Of a stretch of DNA of 64,000 nucleotides, positions 39,956-51,421 are shown piece by piece (position 1 is the first letter of the stretch; each line of letters starts with the position of its first letter). The position numbers and the translations under genes were made by a program. The stretch comes from Clostridia bacterium (GTDB lineage: Bacteria; Bacillota; Clostridia; Christensenellales; CAG-138). Under the pieces are notes generated by a model that was not told the origin of the DNA, ran no database searches, and saw only the letters and a list, made by a program, of their open reading frames with translations. The stretch lies in contig JAFXVP010000012.1 of NCBI GenBank assembly GCA_017524445.1, forward strand, positions 1-64,000, in the 5' to 3' direction.

Positions 39956-42517
39956 TTATCCGATATCGATCCACATCGCGGGACGGACCGCGCCATCACC
40001 GCTGCGGACATAGATACCGCTTTCATTGACGGAGCCGCCGCGGTAGACACCTGCAGCGCTGAGAGAATCGTATCCTGGCGACCGCAGCCACCAGAAGCAG
40101 GTGCCTCTGCCACCTGTTTTATCGCTATCACTTGTCCATACACCTTGTGCTATCGCATAATTCGTCGGTACACACTTTCTTGCTTCGTCCGAGCTAAAGT
40201 ATTTATTTACTTCGGCTATGCTGAGAAGGAACACTTTGTCCGTGGCGTTATTGCCGGGTATCATACTGTAAGACTGTTTCTTATCTGCGGTGACCGTGGA
40301 ACTGACAATGCTGTTTTGTTCCGAAGAATTGAACGCGGCATTTAAAAACGTCCCATTCAACCATTTACGCAAAGAACAGGTTTCCCATTCTACATCTTTC
40401 CAAGCTGAATTATACTGCCGGCAATCAAGTGCGTATTTACTAATGACTAGCATTCGTCCGTTCTCACGGGCAAGCACCTGCCATTCGATCGGCTCGGGTG
40501 AACCGTTCTTCTTCTGAACATATCGGCCAAATACGATTGAATCTCGGGATATTGTTGGATAGAGCACATTATTTACAGCATGGGTTACGTCAGAGTCTCT
40601 GAGATAGATATTCAACGCTTCTTCAAAGCTATATTCATGGCTGGCGTTTTCCCGCGCGCTTTCGATTTGCATTTCAATATCGTTTGCTTTATTTCTCGCC
40701 TCACTCAGATCGCGTTCGACATCTGCAGCAGAGGCGTAATTGCCAAGCGTTTTTTGATTCTGATCGATCCGAGCCGCAAGGTCGCTTTTTCTTGTCGAAA
40801 CAGCTGCAAGTTCTTCGTCAATACGTTTTTTCTTTTTGCCGGCAAATATACCGAGCCGTGACCTTTGGTCGACAAGCTGTTTTTCCCGCGTTACCAATGA
40901 ATTGAAATTGCTTTGAAGAGCTAGAATATTTGATTGCGTCGCGTGAAAAACGCTCAAAAAACGTTCAAGGTATTCCACCCTCGTTTTTGCCGCTGCAAAT
41001 TGGTCCTCAAGAGTCGGACCTGATTTTGGTTTGACACCTTCCTTCAAAGCCCGCATAACTGCCGGTGCTTGTCTTTTAGCTTGCTCTATTCTTTGCTCAG
41101 CAAGCTTTCGCTGTTCTTCCGCCTTTTCAAGGCACTGTTCAGCGAGTGAATCGGCATTCTTAAAGCCGCGGATCGTTTTGAAGGTCGCCGCCACCGATTT
41201 GTATGCGAATTCCGTTGATGCCGCATTCATTGCTTTTATTGCTGTGTTATAGATCCCTGTCAGTCGCGCGGTTTCGTTTCGCTCCTTGATAAAGGCGATA
41301 TCCCCAGAAAGCTTCGCCTTCAGTTTTTCGTCCCCGAAACGGTATGCCTTTTTGTAATTGTTGCGGTCATTGAACGGTTCCGGCTGATCTTTCAGGGCAT
41401 CCCGCGTTCTGACATGCAATTCCGCCATAAGCTTGCCGAGATAAGCTTCTGCATTGCGGGCGTCCAGATTCAGAACCTGCTCGAAAAACGCATCCGCCTT
41501 TTCCCATTCGCCGTCCTCAAGCGCCAAAAACGCCCGATCCAACAGCGTTGAGGTGTTGCCGTTCGTCTGCGATTGTTGCACTATGACGGTCTCCTTGACC
41601 GTTTCCCTTGTTTTCGGAGCCGCTGCGTCCAGCACCTTATTGACGCCGCGCGTGAGGTCCTGAATGAAGCCGATCTTGCCCATGTCGTAGGATTGCAGAA
41701 CGGACAACGCTTCCGGCAGATCGTACGGGTCCATGTCACGGTAGCAGGGCAAAAGCAGCTTCGTTCGATCCTTGCGCATCAGCGAAAGGAAGCGGCTCCA
41801 CTCGTTCTTGACCCAGACCGCGCTGACGTGCTCCGCGGAGGTCGTGACCACGATCATCACCTTTGCGGAGTTCAATGCCGCGAAGATGTACGGCTCGTAT
41901 TCCGTGCCCGCTTTGTCCTCGAGCGTGATGCGCGAGAAGAAGACGCGCCGTCCCTGCTCGGTGAGCTGATAGTAAATCTCCTGCGCCATTAAGCTGTCGC
42001 GTGTGCGCGTGCCGTCGTTTTCGGATTCCTTATAGCAGATGAACACGTCGAACGGCTCCTCGTTCTGCGAGGTCGCAAGGATCCCGCGCTGCACCTCGGC
42101 GATTTTTGCCGCATCCTTCTGGTACTGGCGGCGGGTGATCCCGTCGGAATGTTCCAACGCCGCGAGGTAATCGACGTCCTCTAAGAAGCTATCGAAGCTT
42201 GCGCGGTGGCAGGTCGGGAGATACTCGAACGTGTTCGGGTCTTCGACGTATTCGATGCCGAACCGGCACAGCGCGCAGCACCAATGCGCCTCGGCGTCGT
42301 TCTCGTCCTCCTGCACGATGCGCTCATACACGGCAAGCGCTTTGTCGAACTCGCCCGCTCTGCGGAAGTGATTGCCGCGGTTGAACATGTTCGCCCGCTG
42401 CTCGTCGTCCACCTTCGGGAAAGTCATCAAGCTCCCACACGAATCGCACGTCCCGAACGTCTTATCCGCCGACAGTTCAATATCCCCGCCGCACATTTTG
42501 CATTTCAGAATTGCCAT
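39956..42517 (-). CDS. TIR-domain protein with zinc ribbon, TPR-like, coiled-coil and DUF6273-like C-terminal domain
   Basis: The 853-residue product starts with a zinc ribbon (CKMCG at residue 6 and CDSCG at 24), TPR-like helices (residues 40-80), then a TIR domain at 155-290 (FDVFICYKE, VFFSRITLED, and E239 in AVWVKNEWSRF at the usual NADase glutamate position). A second TPR-like repeat, a basic coiled coil (about 490-680) and a C-terminal DUF6273-like domain (IEWQVLARENGRMLVISKY, WWLRSPGY, AVRPAMWIDIG) follow. TIR domains hydrolyse or cyclise NAD in bacterial defence or act as scaffolds. ATG 42517 follows GGGGGG; the frame extends further upstream without RBS. It is divergent from a macrodomain/SirTM pair, also NAD-linked. 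The actual role is unknown. Confidence 0.85.
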   Translation of the reverse strand: MAILKCKMCGGDIELSADKTFGTCDSCGSLMTFPKVDDEQRANMFNRGNHFRRAGEFDKALAVYERIVQEDENDAEAHWCCALCRFGIEYVEDPNTFEYLPTCHRASFDSFLEDVDYLAALEHSDGITRRQYQKDAAKIAEVQRGILATSQNEEPFDVFICYKESENDGTRTRDSLMAQEIYYQLTEQGRRVFFSRITLEDKAGTEYEPYIFAALNSAKVMIVVTTSAEHVSAVWVKNEWSRFLSLMRKDRTKLLLPCYRDMDPYDLPEALSVLQSYDMGKIGFIQDLTRGVNKVLDAAAPKTRETVKETVIVQQSQTNGNTSTLLDRAFLALEDGEWEKADAFFEQVLNLDARNAEAYLGKLMAELHVRTRDALKDQPEPFNDRNNYKKAYRFGDEKLKAKLSGDIAFIKERNETARLTGIYNTAIKAMNAASTEFAYKSVAATFKTIRGFKNADSLAEQCLEKAEEQRKLAEQRIEQAKRQAPAVMRALKEGVKPKSGPTLEDQFAAAKTRVEYLERFLSVFHATQSNILALQSNFNSLVTREKQLVDQRSRLGIFAGKKKKRIDEELAAVSTRKSDLAARIDQNQKTLGNYASAADVERDLSEARNKANDIEMQIESARENASHEYSFEEALNIYLRDSDVTHAVNNVLYPTISRDSIVFGRYVQKKNGSPEPIEWQVLARENGRMLVISKYALDCRQYNSAWKDVEWETCSLRKWLNGTFLNAAFNSSEQNSIVSSTVTADKKQSYSMIPGNNATDKVFLLSIAEVNKYFSSDEARKCVPTNYAIAQGVWTSDSDKTGGRGTCFWWLRSPGYDSLSAAGVYRGGSVNESGIYVRSGDGAVRPAMWIDIG

Positions 42518-42955
42518 ATTGCCCCCCTGCTGCGTTATATGATTATCGTAGCATGCGGCGCGCGGAATGTCAATTTGCGTTTGCCTTTCCGCTTTACAAT
42601 TCGCGGGGCAGGATGAATCCGCCATACTGTCACCCGAAAACGGTCTTGGCTATAACACGATAGTCGGCGGGGCGTCGGAGTCGACGCCCCCTACGATCCG
42701 CTGTATTCGAGCTTGCGCGCTTTTTCCGGGAGCGAAATCAGGACGGCCTTGTTTGCTGTAGGGGACGACGACCCCGGCGTCCCGCTGCAAAACATATCAG
42801 CGGAACGGGAGGGCGATACCCTCCCCTACGGTTTGGGTTTACTGCGACCAATACCACCTCATCCGCCGCAAGCGGTCCCCCTTCTCCTCAAAGGGAAGAC
42901 ATTCGGATGCGTATATTGCTTTACAAGGCAACGTCATGCGTGATAGAATAACGGT
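42518..42955. repeat. Divergent intergenic region with dispersed palindromic repeats
   Basis: No gene is supported in these 438 bases. 42664-42695 contains GGGGCGTCG, loop GAG, and its complement; 42760-42830 has GTAGGGGACGACGACCCC and a GGGAGGGCGATACCCTCCC stem. These resemble dispersed GC-rich repeats seen elsewhere in the window (44591, 59300). The region separates the divergent TIR and macrodomain genes and must hold both promoters. Confidence 0.6.
42920..42949 (+). promoter_or_regulatory. Promoter of the macrodomain gene, giving a leaderless message
   Basis: TTTACA (42920-42925), 18-bp spacer, TAGAAT (42944-42949). The ATG lies at 42956, the expected transcription start, and no Shine-Dalgarno precedes it. 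Confidence 0.6.
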
Positions 42956-43714
42956 ATGACACAGGACGAACGCAGAGTATGGCTCATTCGGGCGCTGCTC
43001 GATGAGCAGGGATATCGGAGCGAGGTCCCGCAGGACGTCTGGGAACAGAAACGGCTGCTGCGGGGACTCATGAACGTGCGCCCGCCAAAGGCGGTGAGTG
43101 AGGAATTCCTTGCCGTACAGGACGCTTATCTACGTGAGGCGATCCGTGAGAAGGGCGTAACGAAGCTGAGCGATTTGACGCCGATCCGACCGCATCAATA
43201 CCTTTGGCAGGGGGATATCACGACGCTCGCCGTCGACGCGATCGTGAACGCCGCGAATTCCGCGCTTCTCGGCTGCTTTACGCCGAATCACGCCTGCATC
43301 GACAATGTGATCCATACCTACGCGGGCGTGCAATTGCGGCTTGCGTGCGACGAAATCATGCGGGCGCAGGGGCACGAGGAGCCGACCGGCGGCGCGAAGA
43401 TCACGCCGGGGTTCAACCTCCCCGCAAAGTATGTGCTGCACACGGTGGGACCGATCGTGTCGGGAAGATTGGCGGAACGGCATTGCAAAGAGCTTGCGTC
43501 CTGTTATGAAAGCTGTCTGACCTTGGCGGCAGAAAACGGCATCGGAAGCGTCGCGTTCTGCTGCATCTCGACCGGTGTGTTCGGCTTTCCGCAGCGGGAG
43601 GCGGCAAAGATCGCCGTCGAAACGGTCACGGCGTTCCAGAAGGAGCGTCCGATCGACGTCGTGTTCAACGTGTTCAAAGAAGCCGATCTGCGCATCTATC
43701 AGGCGCTTCTGTAA
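42956..43714 (+). CDS. Macrodomain ADP-ribosyl hydrolase (zinc-macro type, SirTM-linked)
   Basis: The 252-residue product has a helical N-terminal part (about 80 residues) and a macrodomain: DITTLAVDAIVNAANSALLGCFTPNHACIDNVIH, GGAKITPGFNLPAKYVLHTVGP, and AFCCISTGVFGFPQREAAKIAVETV. The Cys, His, Cys set in GCFTPNHACIDN fits the zinc-dependent macrodomains that travel with SirTM sirtuins and remove ADP-ribose from protein. The gene is followed 21 bases later by the SirTM gene. In known systems the modified target is a lipoylated GcvH-like carrier with its ligase encoded beside; neither is here, so the target differs or lies elsewhere. Translation appears leaderless. Confidence 0.88.
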   Translation: MTQDERRVWLIRALLDEQGYRSEVPQDVWEQKRLLRGLMNVRPPKAVSEEFLAVQDAYLREAIREKGVTKLSDLTPIRPHQYLWQGDITTLAVDAIVNAANSALLGCFTPNHACIDNVIHTYAGVQLRLACDEIMRAQGHEEPTGGAKITPGFNLPAKYVLHTVGPIVSGRLAERHCKELASCYESCLTLAAENGIGSVAFCCISTGVFGFPQREAAKIAVETVTAFQKERPIDVVFNVFKEADLRIYQALL

Positions 43715-43735
43715 TCATCGGAAAGGAGTTTTTCC

Positions 43736-44584
43736 ATGCAGTATACCGAGATCACGCCGGAGCTTGTAAACCGGCTGAAACAGGCGCTCAGCGACGCTGA
43801 CGCGGTGCTCGTCGGCGCGGGTGCGGGGCTTTCGACCGCCGCGGGGTTTTCCTACGCGGGCGACCGCTTCAAGCGGTTCTTTTCCGATTTCATCGAAAAG
43901 TATCATTTCCGCGACATGTACACCGGCGGGTTCTATCCGTTTTCCACGCCGGAGGAAAAATGGGCGTACTGGAGCCGGTATATCCTGATCAACCGCTATG
44001 AAAACCCGCCGAAGCCGGTCTACACGCGGCTGATGAACCTCGTAAAGGACAAGGACTATTTTGTGATCACGACGAACGTGGACCATTGCTTCCAGAAGGC
44101 GGGCGTCGACAAACAGCGGCTCTTTTACACGCAGGGCGATTACGGGCTCTTTCAGTGCTCGACGCCGTGCCACCGGCGCACGTACGACAATGAAGAAGTC
44201 ATTTTGAAGATGGTCGCGGAACAGAAGGATATGCGCATCCCCTCCGCGCTCGTGCCGCGCTGCCCGAAGTGCGGCGAGCCGATGACGATGAACCTGCGGA
44301 GCGACGACACGTTTGTCGAGGATCTCGGCTGGAACGAGGCGGCGTCGCGCTACGTGGACTGGGTGCAGGCGCGGCTCGACAAAAAACTGCTTTTGCTCGA
44401 GCTCGGCGTGGGCAGCAACACGCCCGCGATCATCAAATATCCGTTTTGGAAGCTGACCGCGCAGCATCCGGATTTCACCTACGTCTGCGTCAATTCCGGC
44501 GAGGCGGAATGTCCTCCGCAAATCGAGGACCGCGCGATCGTCGTCAAAGCCGACGTCGCGGACCTCATCGACGCGCTGCAATGA
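43736..44584 (+). CDS. Class M sirtuin (SirTM), protein ADP-ribosyltransferase type
   Basis: The 282-residue product has the sirtuin NAD-binding start LVGAGAGLSTAAGFSYAG (residues 26-42), and TTNVDHCFQKAGV in place of the deacetylase motif TQNID, as in macrodomain-linked SirTM enzymes that transfer ADP-ribose rather than remove acetyl groups. A zinc site is suggested by CSTPC and CPKCG. The C-terminal LELGVGSNTPAIIKYPFW carries the conserved GxGSNTP nucleotide contact. It forms an operon with the zinc-macrodomain, giving a writer-eraser pair. AAAGGAG precedes the ATG. The substrate protein is unknown. Confidence 0.88.
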   Translation: MQYTEITPELVNRLKQALSDADAVLVGAGAGLSTAAGFSYAGDRFKRFFSDFIEKYHFRDMYTGGFYPFSTPEEKWAYWSRYILINRYENPPKPVYTRLMNLVKDKDYFVITTNVDHCFQKAGVDKQRLFYTQGDYGLFQCSTPCHRRTYDNEEVILKMVAEQKDMRIPSALVPRCPKCGEPMTMNLRSDDTFVEDLGWNEAASRYVDWVQARLDKKLLLLELGVGSNTPAIIKYPFWKLTAQHPDFTYVCVNSGEAECPPQIEDRAIVVKADVADLIDALQ

Positions 44585-44590
44585 TGATTC

Positions 44591-44710
44591 GGGAGGTCGG
44601 GGTCGACCTCCCCCACTGCGTTGTTATCCCTGAAAGTTGTCATCCTGAGGAACGCAGTGACGAAGGATCTTTCAGATCCTTCACGTTTTTTCAAAACGTT
44701 CAGGATGACA
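44591..44710. repeat. Dispersed palindromic repeats
   Basis: GGGAGGTCG/CGACCTCCC (44591-44612) is followed by TGTCATCCTGA (44638-44648) and its inverted copy TCAGGATGACA (44700-44710), enclosing GAAGGATC-type inner stems. A partial copy of the latter is found near 20610-20640. These are likely host-dispersed repeats. Confidence 0.6.
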
Positions 44711-44754
44711 CAACAAGCTTTAGCGTTTGCAGCATACTGTGACTGTGCCATATG

Positions 44755-44788
44755 AAAAGGACCGCCGAAGCGGTCCTTTCGTGTTTTT
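44755..44788. terminator. Bidirectional terminator between SirTM and the beta-helix protein gene
   Basis: AAAAGGACCGC, loop CGAAG, CGGTCCTTT, then TCGTGTTTTT; the A run on the left serves the minus-strand gene. Confidence 0.8.
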
Positions 44789-44794
44789 GATGTT

Positions 44795-47608
44795 TTAATC
44801 GGCGTAGAAGATGTTGTCGAAGTACGTATCCTGCGTTTCGCCGTCGATCAGATAACCGTACAGCTCCGGATCGTTCGGATCGGCTCTTTCCACCGTGACC
44901 AGCGCGGTAATCGTTCCGTCCTCCGTCCTGATCTCCGCAAGCGTCAGAGATTCATGCCAGCGCGTCATGTAGATGTACGTGCCCGCGGGGATCACGGCGG
45001 CTTCTCCGTCGATCGTGCAGGGCAGATCGCGCACGAGGTGCAGCAGCTTGCCGTTTTCAATAAGACTCTCACGATCACGCGCGGTCGGAATGTCGTCCGG
45101 GATCACGTCGCAGTCGAACCATTCGGAATCCGGCGTCAGATCCTCGCCGTGATAGGCGCGTCCGCCCCATCTGGTCCCCAGAATATCGGTCTGGGTCGCG
45201 GAACCGTACAGCGTGCCGTCGTCGAAATTGCAATAGGCATAGATGACCGGTCCGCGGACAAACCGCCCGTTTTCCATATGCAGCTCAGCCGTCTCGTAAT
45301 CCTCCGAACCGGTATTGTAGACCACGAGCAGATTCAGCCTCGCCGAGTCGGGATCGAGATCCAGAAGGATCGCCTGCTCCAGTCCGGCGCCGAACGCAAC
45401 GTCGATCGACGCTCTTCCTACGAAGAATGTAATGCTGCTTCCGTGGATCTCATAACGGATCTCGTCCTCCGTTCCGTCGCCGTCGAAATCGCAGACGAAC
45501 AGGACGCCTTCCGCCGGTGCTTCGCTGTACCCGTTCTGCTCATCGTAATCCCAGAACCGGAACAGCCCCGGAAATGCGGTCGTATCATTCCAAAGCACCT
45601 TGTCGGCATCGTCGTCAGTCCCGGCGGGTCCGGACGCTTCGGCAGTTTCTTTGACCTGCAGGCAGATGACGAGCCCATAGCCCTTGCTGATCTCTTCGCC
45701 GCGGTTTTCGACGTACGCGCTAACATAATAGACGCCGGGTGACAGCGTTGTCACGCAGTCCGGGTCCGCGCAGCCGTACTCCGTCAGAGGCAGTTCGTCG
45801 CGGCTGACCGTCGCGATCCGCTCTCCCGCATCGTTATAGATCGTGATCTCGTCCAGCGTCCAGCCGTCCGCAACCAGGATCTCGAACGGCATGCTTGCGT
45901 CGTATTCCGCTTCGGGGATCTGCTGCCGGTACTCTTCACGCGCAAGGATCGTTTCAAAGCCCATGCCGTCCGCCTCGAGGTCCGGTCCCGATCCCCAAAG
46001 GAAATGTTCAAACGGATAGACAGGCACGTTGTTTACGAGGTAATAGTACGACACGTCGGTTTGCGGATACTCCGTGTCCGGATCGCCGAACTCCTCCGCT
46101 TCGAAGAGCCGCCATTCATTGTCGTACAATACGAACAGACCGTCCTGCGTCACGGCATAGGGCGTGCCGACCTCACCGAAATTCGCCTGTCCGTCCTCTG
46201 TCGGCCATTCGGAACGCGGCACGACGGATGAGACATATCTGATCTCGCTTTCATCCGGCTCAGCCACTGTCTCAAATTCGGTGATGACGTACATCTCTCC
46301 GTTCACCCGGATCGCCGGAACGAGCGCGTTCGGATCTTCCGAGGGCCGCGGTTCGAGCGTCGGAAACGCTTCGAGTTCTGTTTCAAGCGTGCGGTCAAGC
46401 TGCATGGCGAGCAGATCGGATTCATAGAGCCGGTTCCCGTCGCGGTCGAACACGCACTGCTCGTCGGAAAGGAGTACGCCGGTGTTGTTTTTGAATTCGC
46501 ATCCCGCAACGACCGGTCCTTTGGTCGTGTAGCTGTTGAATCCCAAATCAAGCACTTCGTTGTCGTGCACGCTCGTGCCGAGGATCAGAACGTTGCCCAT
46601 GCCGTTTTCGACGTCGTCGCCGTACAGATTGAAGAGAACGTCCGTGCGGTTTTCATAAATGTCGCACCCGATGACCCGCAGGTCTTTGCAGTCGTAGATG
46701 TAGACGATGCTGAACGCGTTGTCGCGATAGCCGCAGTTGCGCAGCAGACAGTTGCTGATAAGCGTATTCCGGCACTGACCGAACGCAACGCCGCCGCTGC
46801 TGCATTCATGGATGTCGCACCCAATCACGGTGAGATTGTCACAGCCGGTCGCGTCGACGCCCCACGTGCCGCAGCCGTACAGCGAGCAGTCTTCGACCCA
46901 CGCGTCCGGGCATTCGACCAGACGGATGACCTCGCCTTCGCACGGATCGGCCATCACGGTATGCCCCGCCGTAAAGCCGGACAGCACCAGCCCGGGGCAG
47001 TTGCGCGCGTAGAGGACCGCCGCCGTGCGCGGGACCGTCACGATCTCCGCGTTCCTCGATCCGGTGATGCAGCAGTTTTCGAGGTTCTGCAAGCAGAGTT
47101 CAAAGCTGTTCTCCTCCGGCTCACGGAACCAGTTGTCCGACCGGTCTTCCCACGTATAGTATTCTTTGCCTTCCGTGCCGTAATCCGACGCCTCGGTCAG
47201 GTTGTACGTGCCGTCCGCAAGGACGATCCTTGTGTCCGGCGCGAGCGCGGCAAGCAGTTCGTCGACGGTTGACACATAAACGGTATTTGTCATGTTGACA
47301 GGCGCCGTCGGCTGTATCTCGATCTGTTCTGCCGGAGACGTCCTGTTGAGGCGCGAGCGGACGCCGATCACCGTGCCGATCGCAGCGATGCAGATCACGA
47401 AAATCGCCGCAATGCCGACGATATCGAGCACGCTGCGTCTGGAACCGCGCTTGCGTTTGCTTACGTTGTCGGTTTTCCACGCGCGGGTGGGCGTTTCCTT
47501 CTGCTGTTCCTTCTTTGCGACGCGCGCAAGCGTCCGTTCCACCGTATCGTCGAATGACGCAGGACGCTGCGGGATCGCGTCGGAAATACGGATATCTTTC
47601 TTTTCCAT
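44795..47608 (-). CDS. Membrane-anchored beta-helix protein, probable anti-sigma partner of the ECF sigma factor
   Basis: The 937-residue product has a hydrophilic cytoplasmic N-terminus of about 60 residues (FDDTVERTLARVAKKEQQK), one membrane helix at 61-83 (LDIVGIAAIFVICIAAIGTVIGV), and a large outside part. Residues 110-400 are a right-handed parallel beta-helix with repeated NCxISGS, VIGCDIHEC and NCLLRNCG turns as in pectate-lyase-like folds. The rest is acidic beta-rich sequence with a calcium-like DFDGDGTEDE loop. Zero-base spacing from the sigma gene and the single-pass topology indicate an anti-sigma regulator whose outer domain senses a surface signal, perhaps a polysaccharide. No zinc anti-sigma motif is present, so the binding mode is not the classical ZAS type. 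Confidence 0.8.
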   Translation of the reverse strand: MEKKDIRISDAIPQRPASFDDTVERTLARVAKKEQQKETPTRAWKTDNVSKRKRGSRRSVLDIVGIAAIFVICIAAIGTVIGVRSRLNRTSPAEQIEIQPTAPVNMTNTVYVSTVDELLAALAPDTRIVLADGTYNLTEASDYGTEGKEYYTWEDRSDNWFREPEENSFELCLQNLENCCITGSRNAEIVTVPRTAAVLYARNCPGLVLSGFTAGHTVMADPCEGEVIRLVECPDAWVEDCSLYGCGTWGVDATGCDNLTVIGCDIHECSSGGVAFGQCRNTLISNCLLRNCGYRDNAFSIVYIYDCKDLRVIGCDIYENRTDVLFNLYGDDVENGMGNVLILGTSVHDNEVLDLGFNSYTTKGPVVAGCEFKNNTGVLLSDEQCVFDRDGNRLYESDLLAMQLDRTLETELEAFPTLEPRPSEDPNALVPAIRVNGEMYVITEFETVAEPDESEIRYVSSVVPRSEWPTEDGQANFGEVGTPYAVTQDGLFVLYDNEWRLFEAEEFGDPDTEYPQTDVSYYYLVNNVPVYPFEHFLWGSGPDLEADGMGFETILAREEYRQQIPEAEYDASMPFEILVADGWTLDEITIYNDAGERIATVSRDELPLTEYGCADPDCVTTLSPGVYYVSAYVENRGEEISKGYGLVICLQVKETAEASGPAGTDDDADKVLWNDTTAFPGLFRFWDYDEQNGYSEAPAEGVLFVCDFDGDGTEDEIRYEIHGSSITFFVGRASIDVAFGAGLEQAILLDLDPDSARLNLLVVYNTGSEDYETAELHMENGRFVRGPVIYAYCNFDDGTLYGSATQTDILGTRWGGRAYHGEDLTPDSEWFDCDVIPDDIPTARDRESLIENGKLLHLVRDLPCTIDGEAAVIPAGTYIYMTRWHESLTLAEIRTEDGTITALVTVERADPNDPELYGYLIDGETQDTYFDNIFYAD

Positions 47609-48085
47609 TCAATTTACCTCCAAATACGAGCGAAGCGTTTCTTTTGCGCGGGAGATCCGCGACTTTACCGTGCCGACGGGGACGTTCAGAGCCCCTGCGA
47701 TCTCTTCCATGGAATAGCCCTGCTCCCATAGATACAGCGCGTTTCGCTGATCCTCCTTGAGCCGCGTCAGCGCGGTTTGAAGATCGAGCGAACGGTCCGC
47801 ATCCGGGAATGGTTCGGGCGTTTCCGGAATCTCGTCTGTCTCAAAGACTTTGCGGCGCTCGCGCAGAATGGTATACGCCTCATTGCGCAGAATGCGCAGA
47901 AACCATGCGCGAAAGCTGCCCCGCTTCAATAACGCATTGCGATGCTCGTACGCCTTTACGATCGCCGCGCTCATCGCATCCTCGCAGTCGGACGTGTTTT
48001 TCAGGATCAGGTACGCCACGCCGAACGCGGTCTGTTTGACGCTTCTGATCTCCTCAACGAACACGTCGTCTGAAATCAATCCCAT
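47609..48085 (-). CDS. ECF-type RNA polymerase sigma factor
   Basis: The 158-residue product shows sigma region 2 (LILKNTSDCEDAMSAAIVKAYEH and FRAWFLRILRNEAYTILR) and region 4 (LKEDQRNALYLWEQGYSMEEIAGALNVPVGTVKSRISRAKETLRSYL). ATG 48085 with GGGAG 8 bases upstream is preferred to the longer frame starting at 48142. The stop abuts the ATG of the membrane partner gene. A GGAAC/CGTC pair upstream suggests it transcribes its own operon. Confidence 0.93.
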   Translation of the reverse strand: MGLISDDVFVEEIRSVKQTAFGVAYLILKNTSDCEDAMSAAIVKAYEHRNALLKRGSFRAWFLRILRNEAYTILRERRKVFETDEIPETPEPFPDADRSLDLQTALTRLKEDQRNALYLWEQGYSMEEIAGALNVPVGTVKSRISRAKETLRSYLEVN

Positions 48086-48109
48086 CGGTTTTCTCCCAAC
48101 TCTCTTCTC

Positions 48110-48159
48110 TGAATGATCATTCACATAACGCAAGACGCGCAAAGGAGGTAAAAAGTTCC
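48110..48159 (-). promoter_or_regulatory. ECF-type autoregulatory promoter and 14-bp palindrome
   Basis: GGAAC (48159-48155), 17-bp spacer, CGTC (48137-48134) on the minus strand matches the usual ECF sigma pattern. TGAATGATCATTCA (48110-48123) is a perfect palindrome in the leader, 24 bases before the start codon. Confidence 0.6.
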
Positions 48160-48228
48160 ATGCATATCAAAAATTCTCCGCAGGAGAATTCACCTTCATT
48201 CTTCATTCCGCATTCTGCGTTCAGCATT

Positions 48229-48255
48229 GAAAAAGGCGGCTGTCGCCGCACTTTT

Positions 48256-48257
<2 letters not shown>
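48229..48257 (-). terminator. Terminator after secA
   Basis: On the minus strand GTGCGGC, loop GACA, GCCGCCT stem is followed by TTTTTC, overlapping the secA stop by a few bases. A small palindrome AATTCTCCGCAGGAGAATT lies at 48172-48190. Confidence 0.65.
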
Positions 48258-51000
<2,743 letters not shown>

Positions 51001-51093
51001 AAGAATCTCCTTGAACGATATCTTATGTATTATAACACACCATCGCCCCTCTTGAAAAGGGTATGATTGTGAACGGGCTGCAACGATTTTGCG

Positions 51094-51315
51094 TTATTTT
51101 TGTCCGTTCGGCGTATTCAGCCGCGCAATGATCTCGCGCATGCGCGCTTTCTGGCTTTCGGAAAGCATCGGAGCAAGCATCCGATAGATCTCCTCCATCT
51201 TCCCCTCGCTCATTTCGCCGGTCTGTTTCTGCTCCGCGGTGAGCCGCAGAAGCGTTTCCATCAGTTCGTCGCGGGGCTTGTTCCGGTAGGTTTCATACTG
51301 CTCGTTGATATTCAT
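51094..51315 (-). CDS. Small hypothetical helical protein
   Basis: The 73-residue product is charged and helical (YETYRNKPRDELMETLLRLTAEQK, MLSESQKARMREIIARL), without a membrane segment or cysteine motif. GAGGTG lies 8 bases before ATG 51315. I do not recognise the family; it may be a small cytoplasmic regulator or structural protein. It lies 90 bases upstream of secA in the same direction. Confidence 0.65.
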   Translation of the reverse strand: MNINEQYETYRNKPRDELMETLLRLTAEQKQTGEMSEGKMEEIYRMLAPMLSESQKARMREIIARLNTPNGQK

Positions 51316-51421
51316 TCGAATCACCTCACGCTATCCTATGCGGCGTGCGTCCGATCCGTGCACGCGGACAGAAAAAAACGGAGCGGCGTCTGCCGTTCCG
51401 GTGTGAGGTTTCATATCCCGA

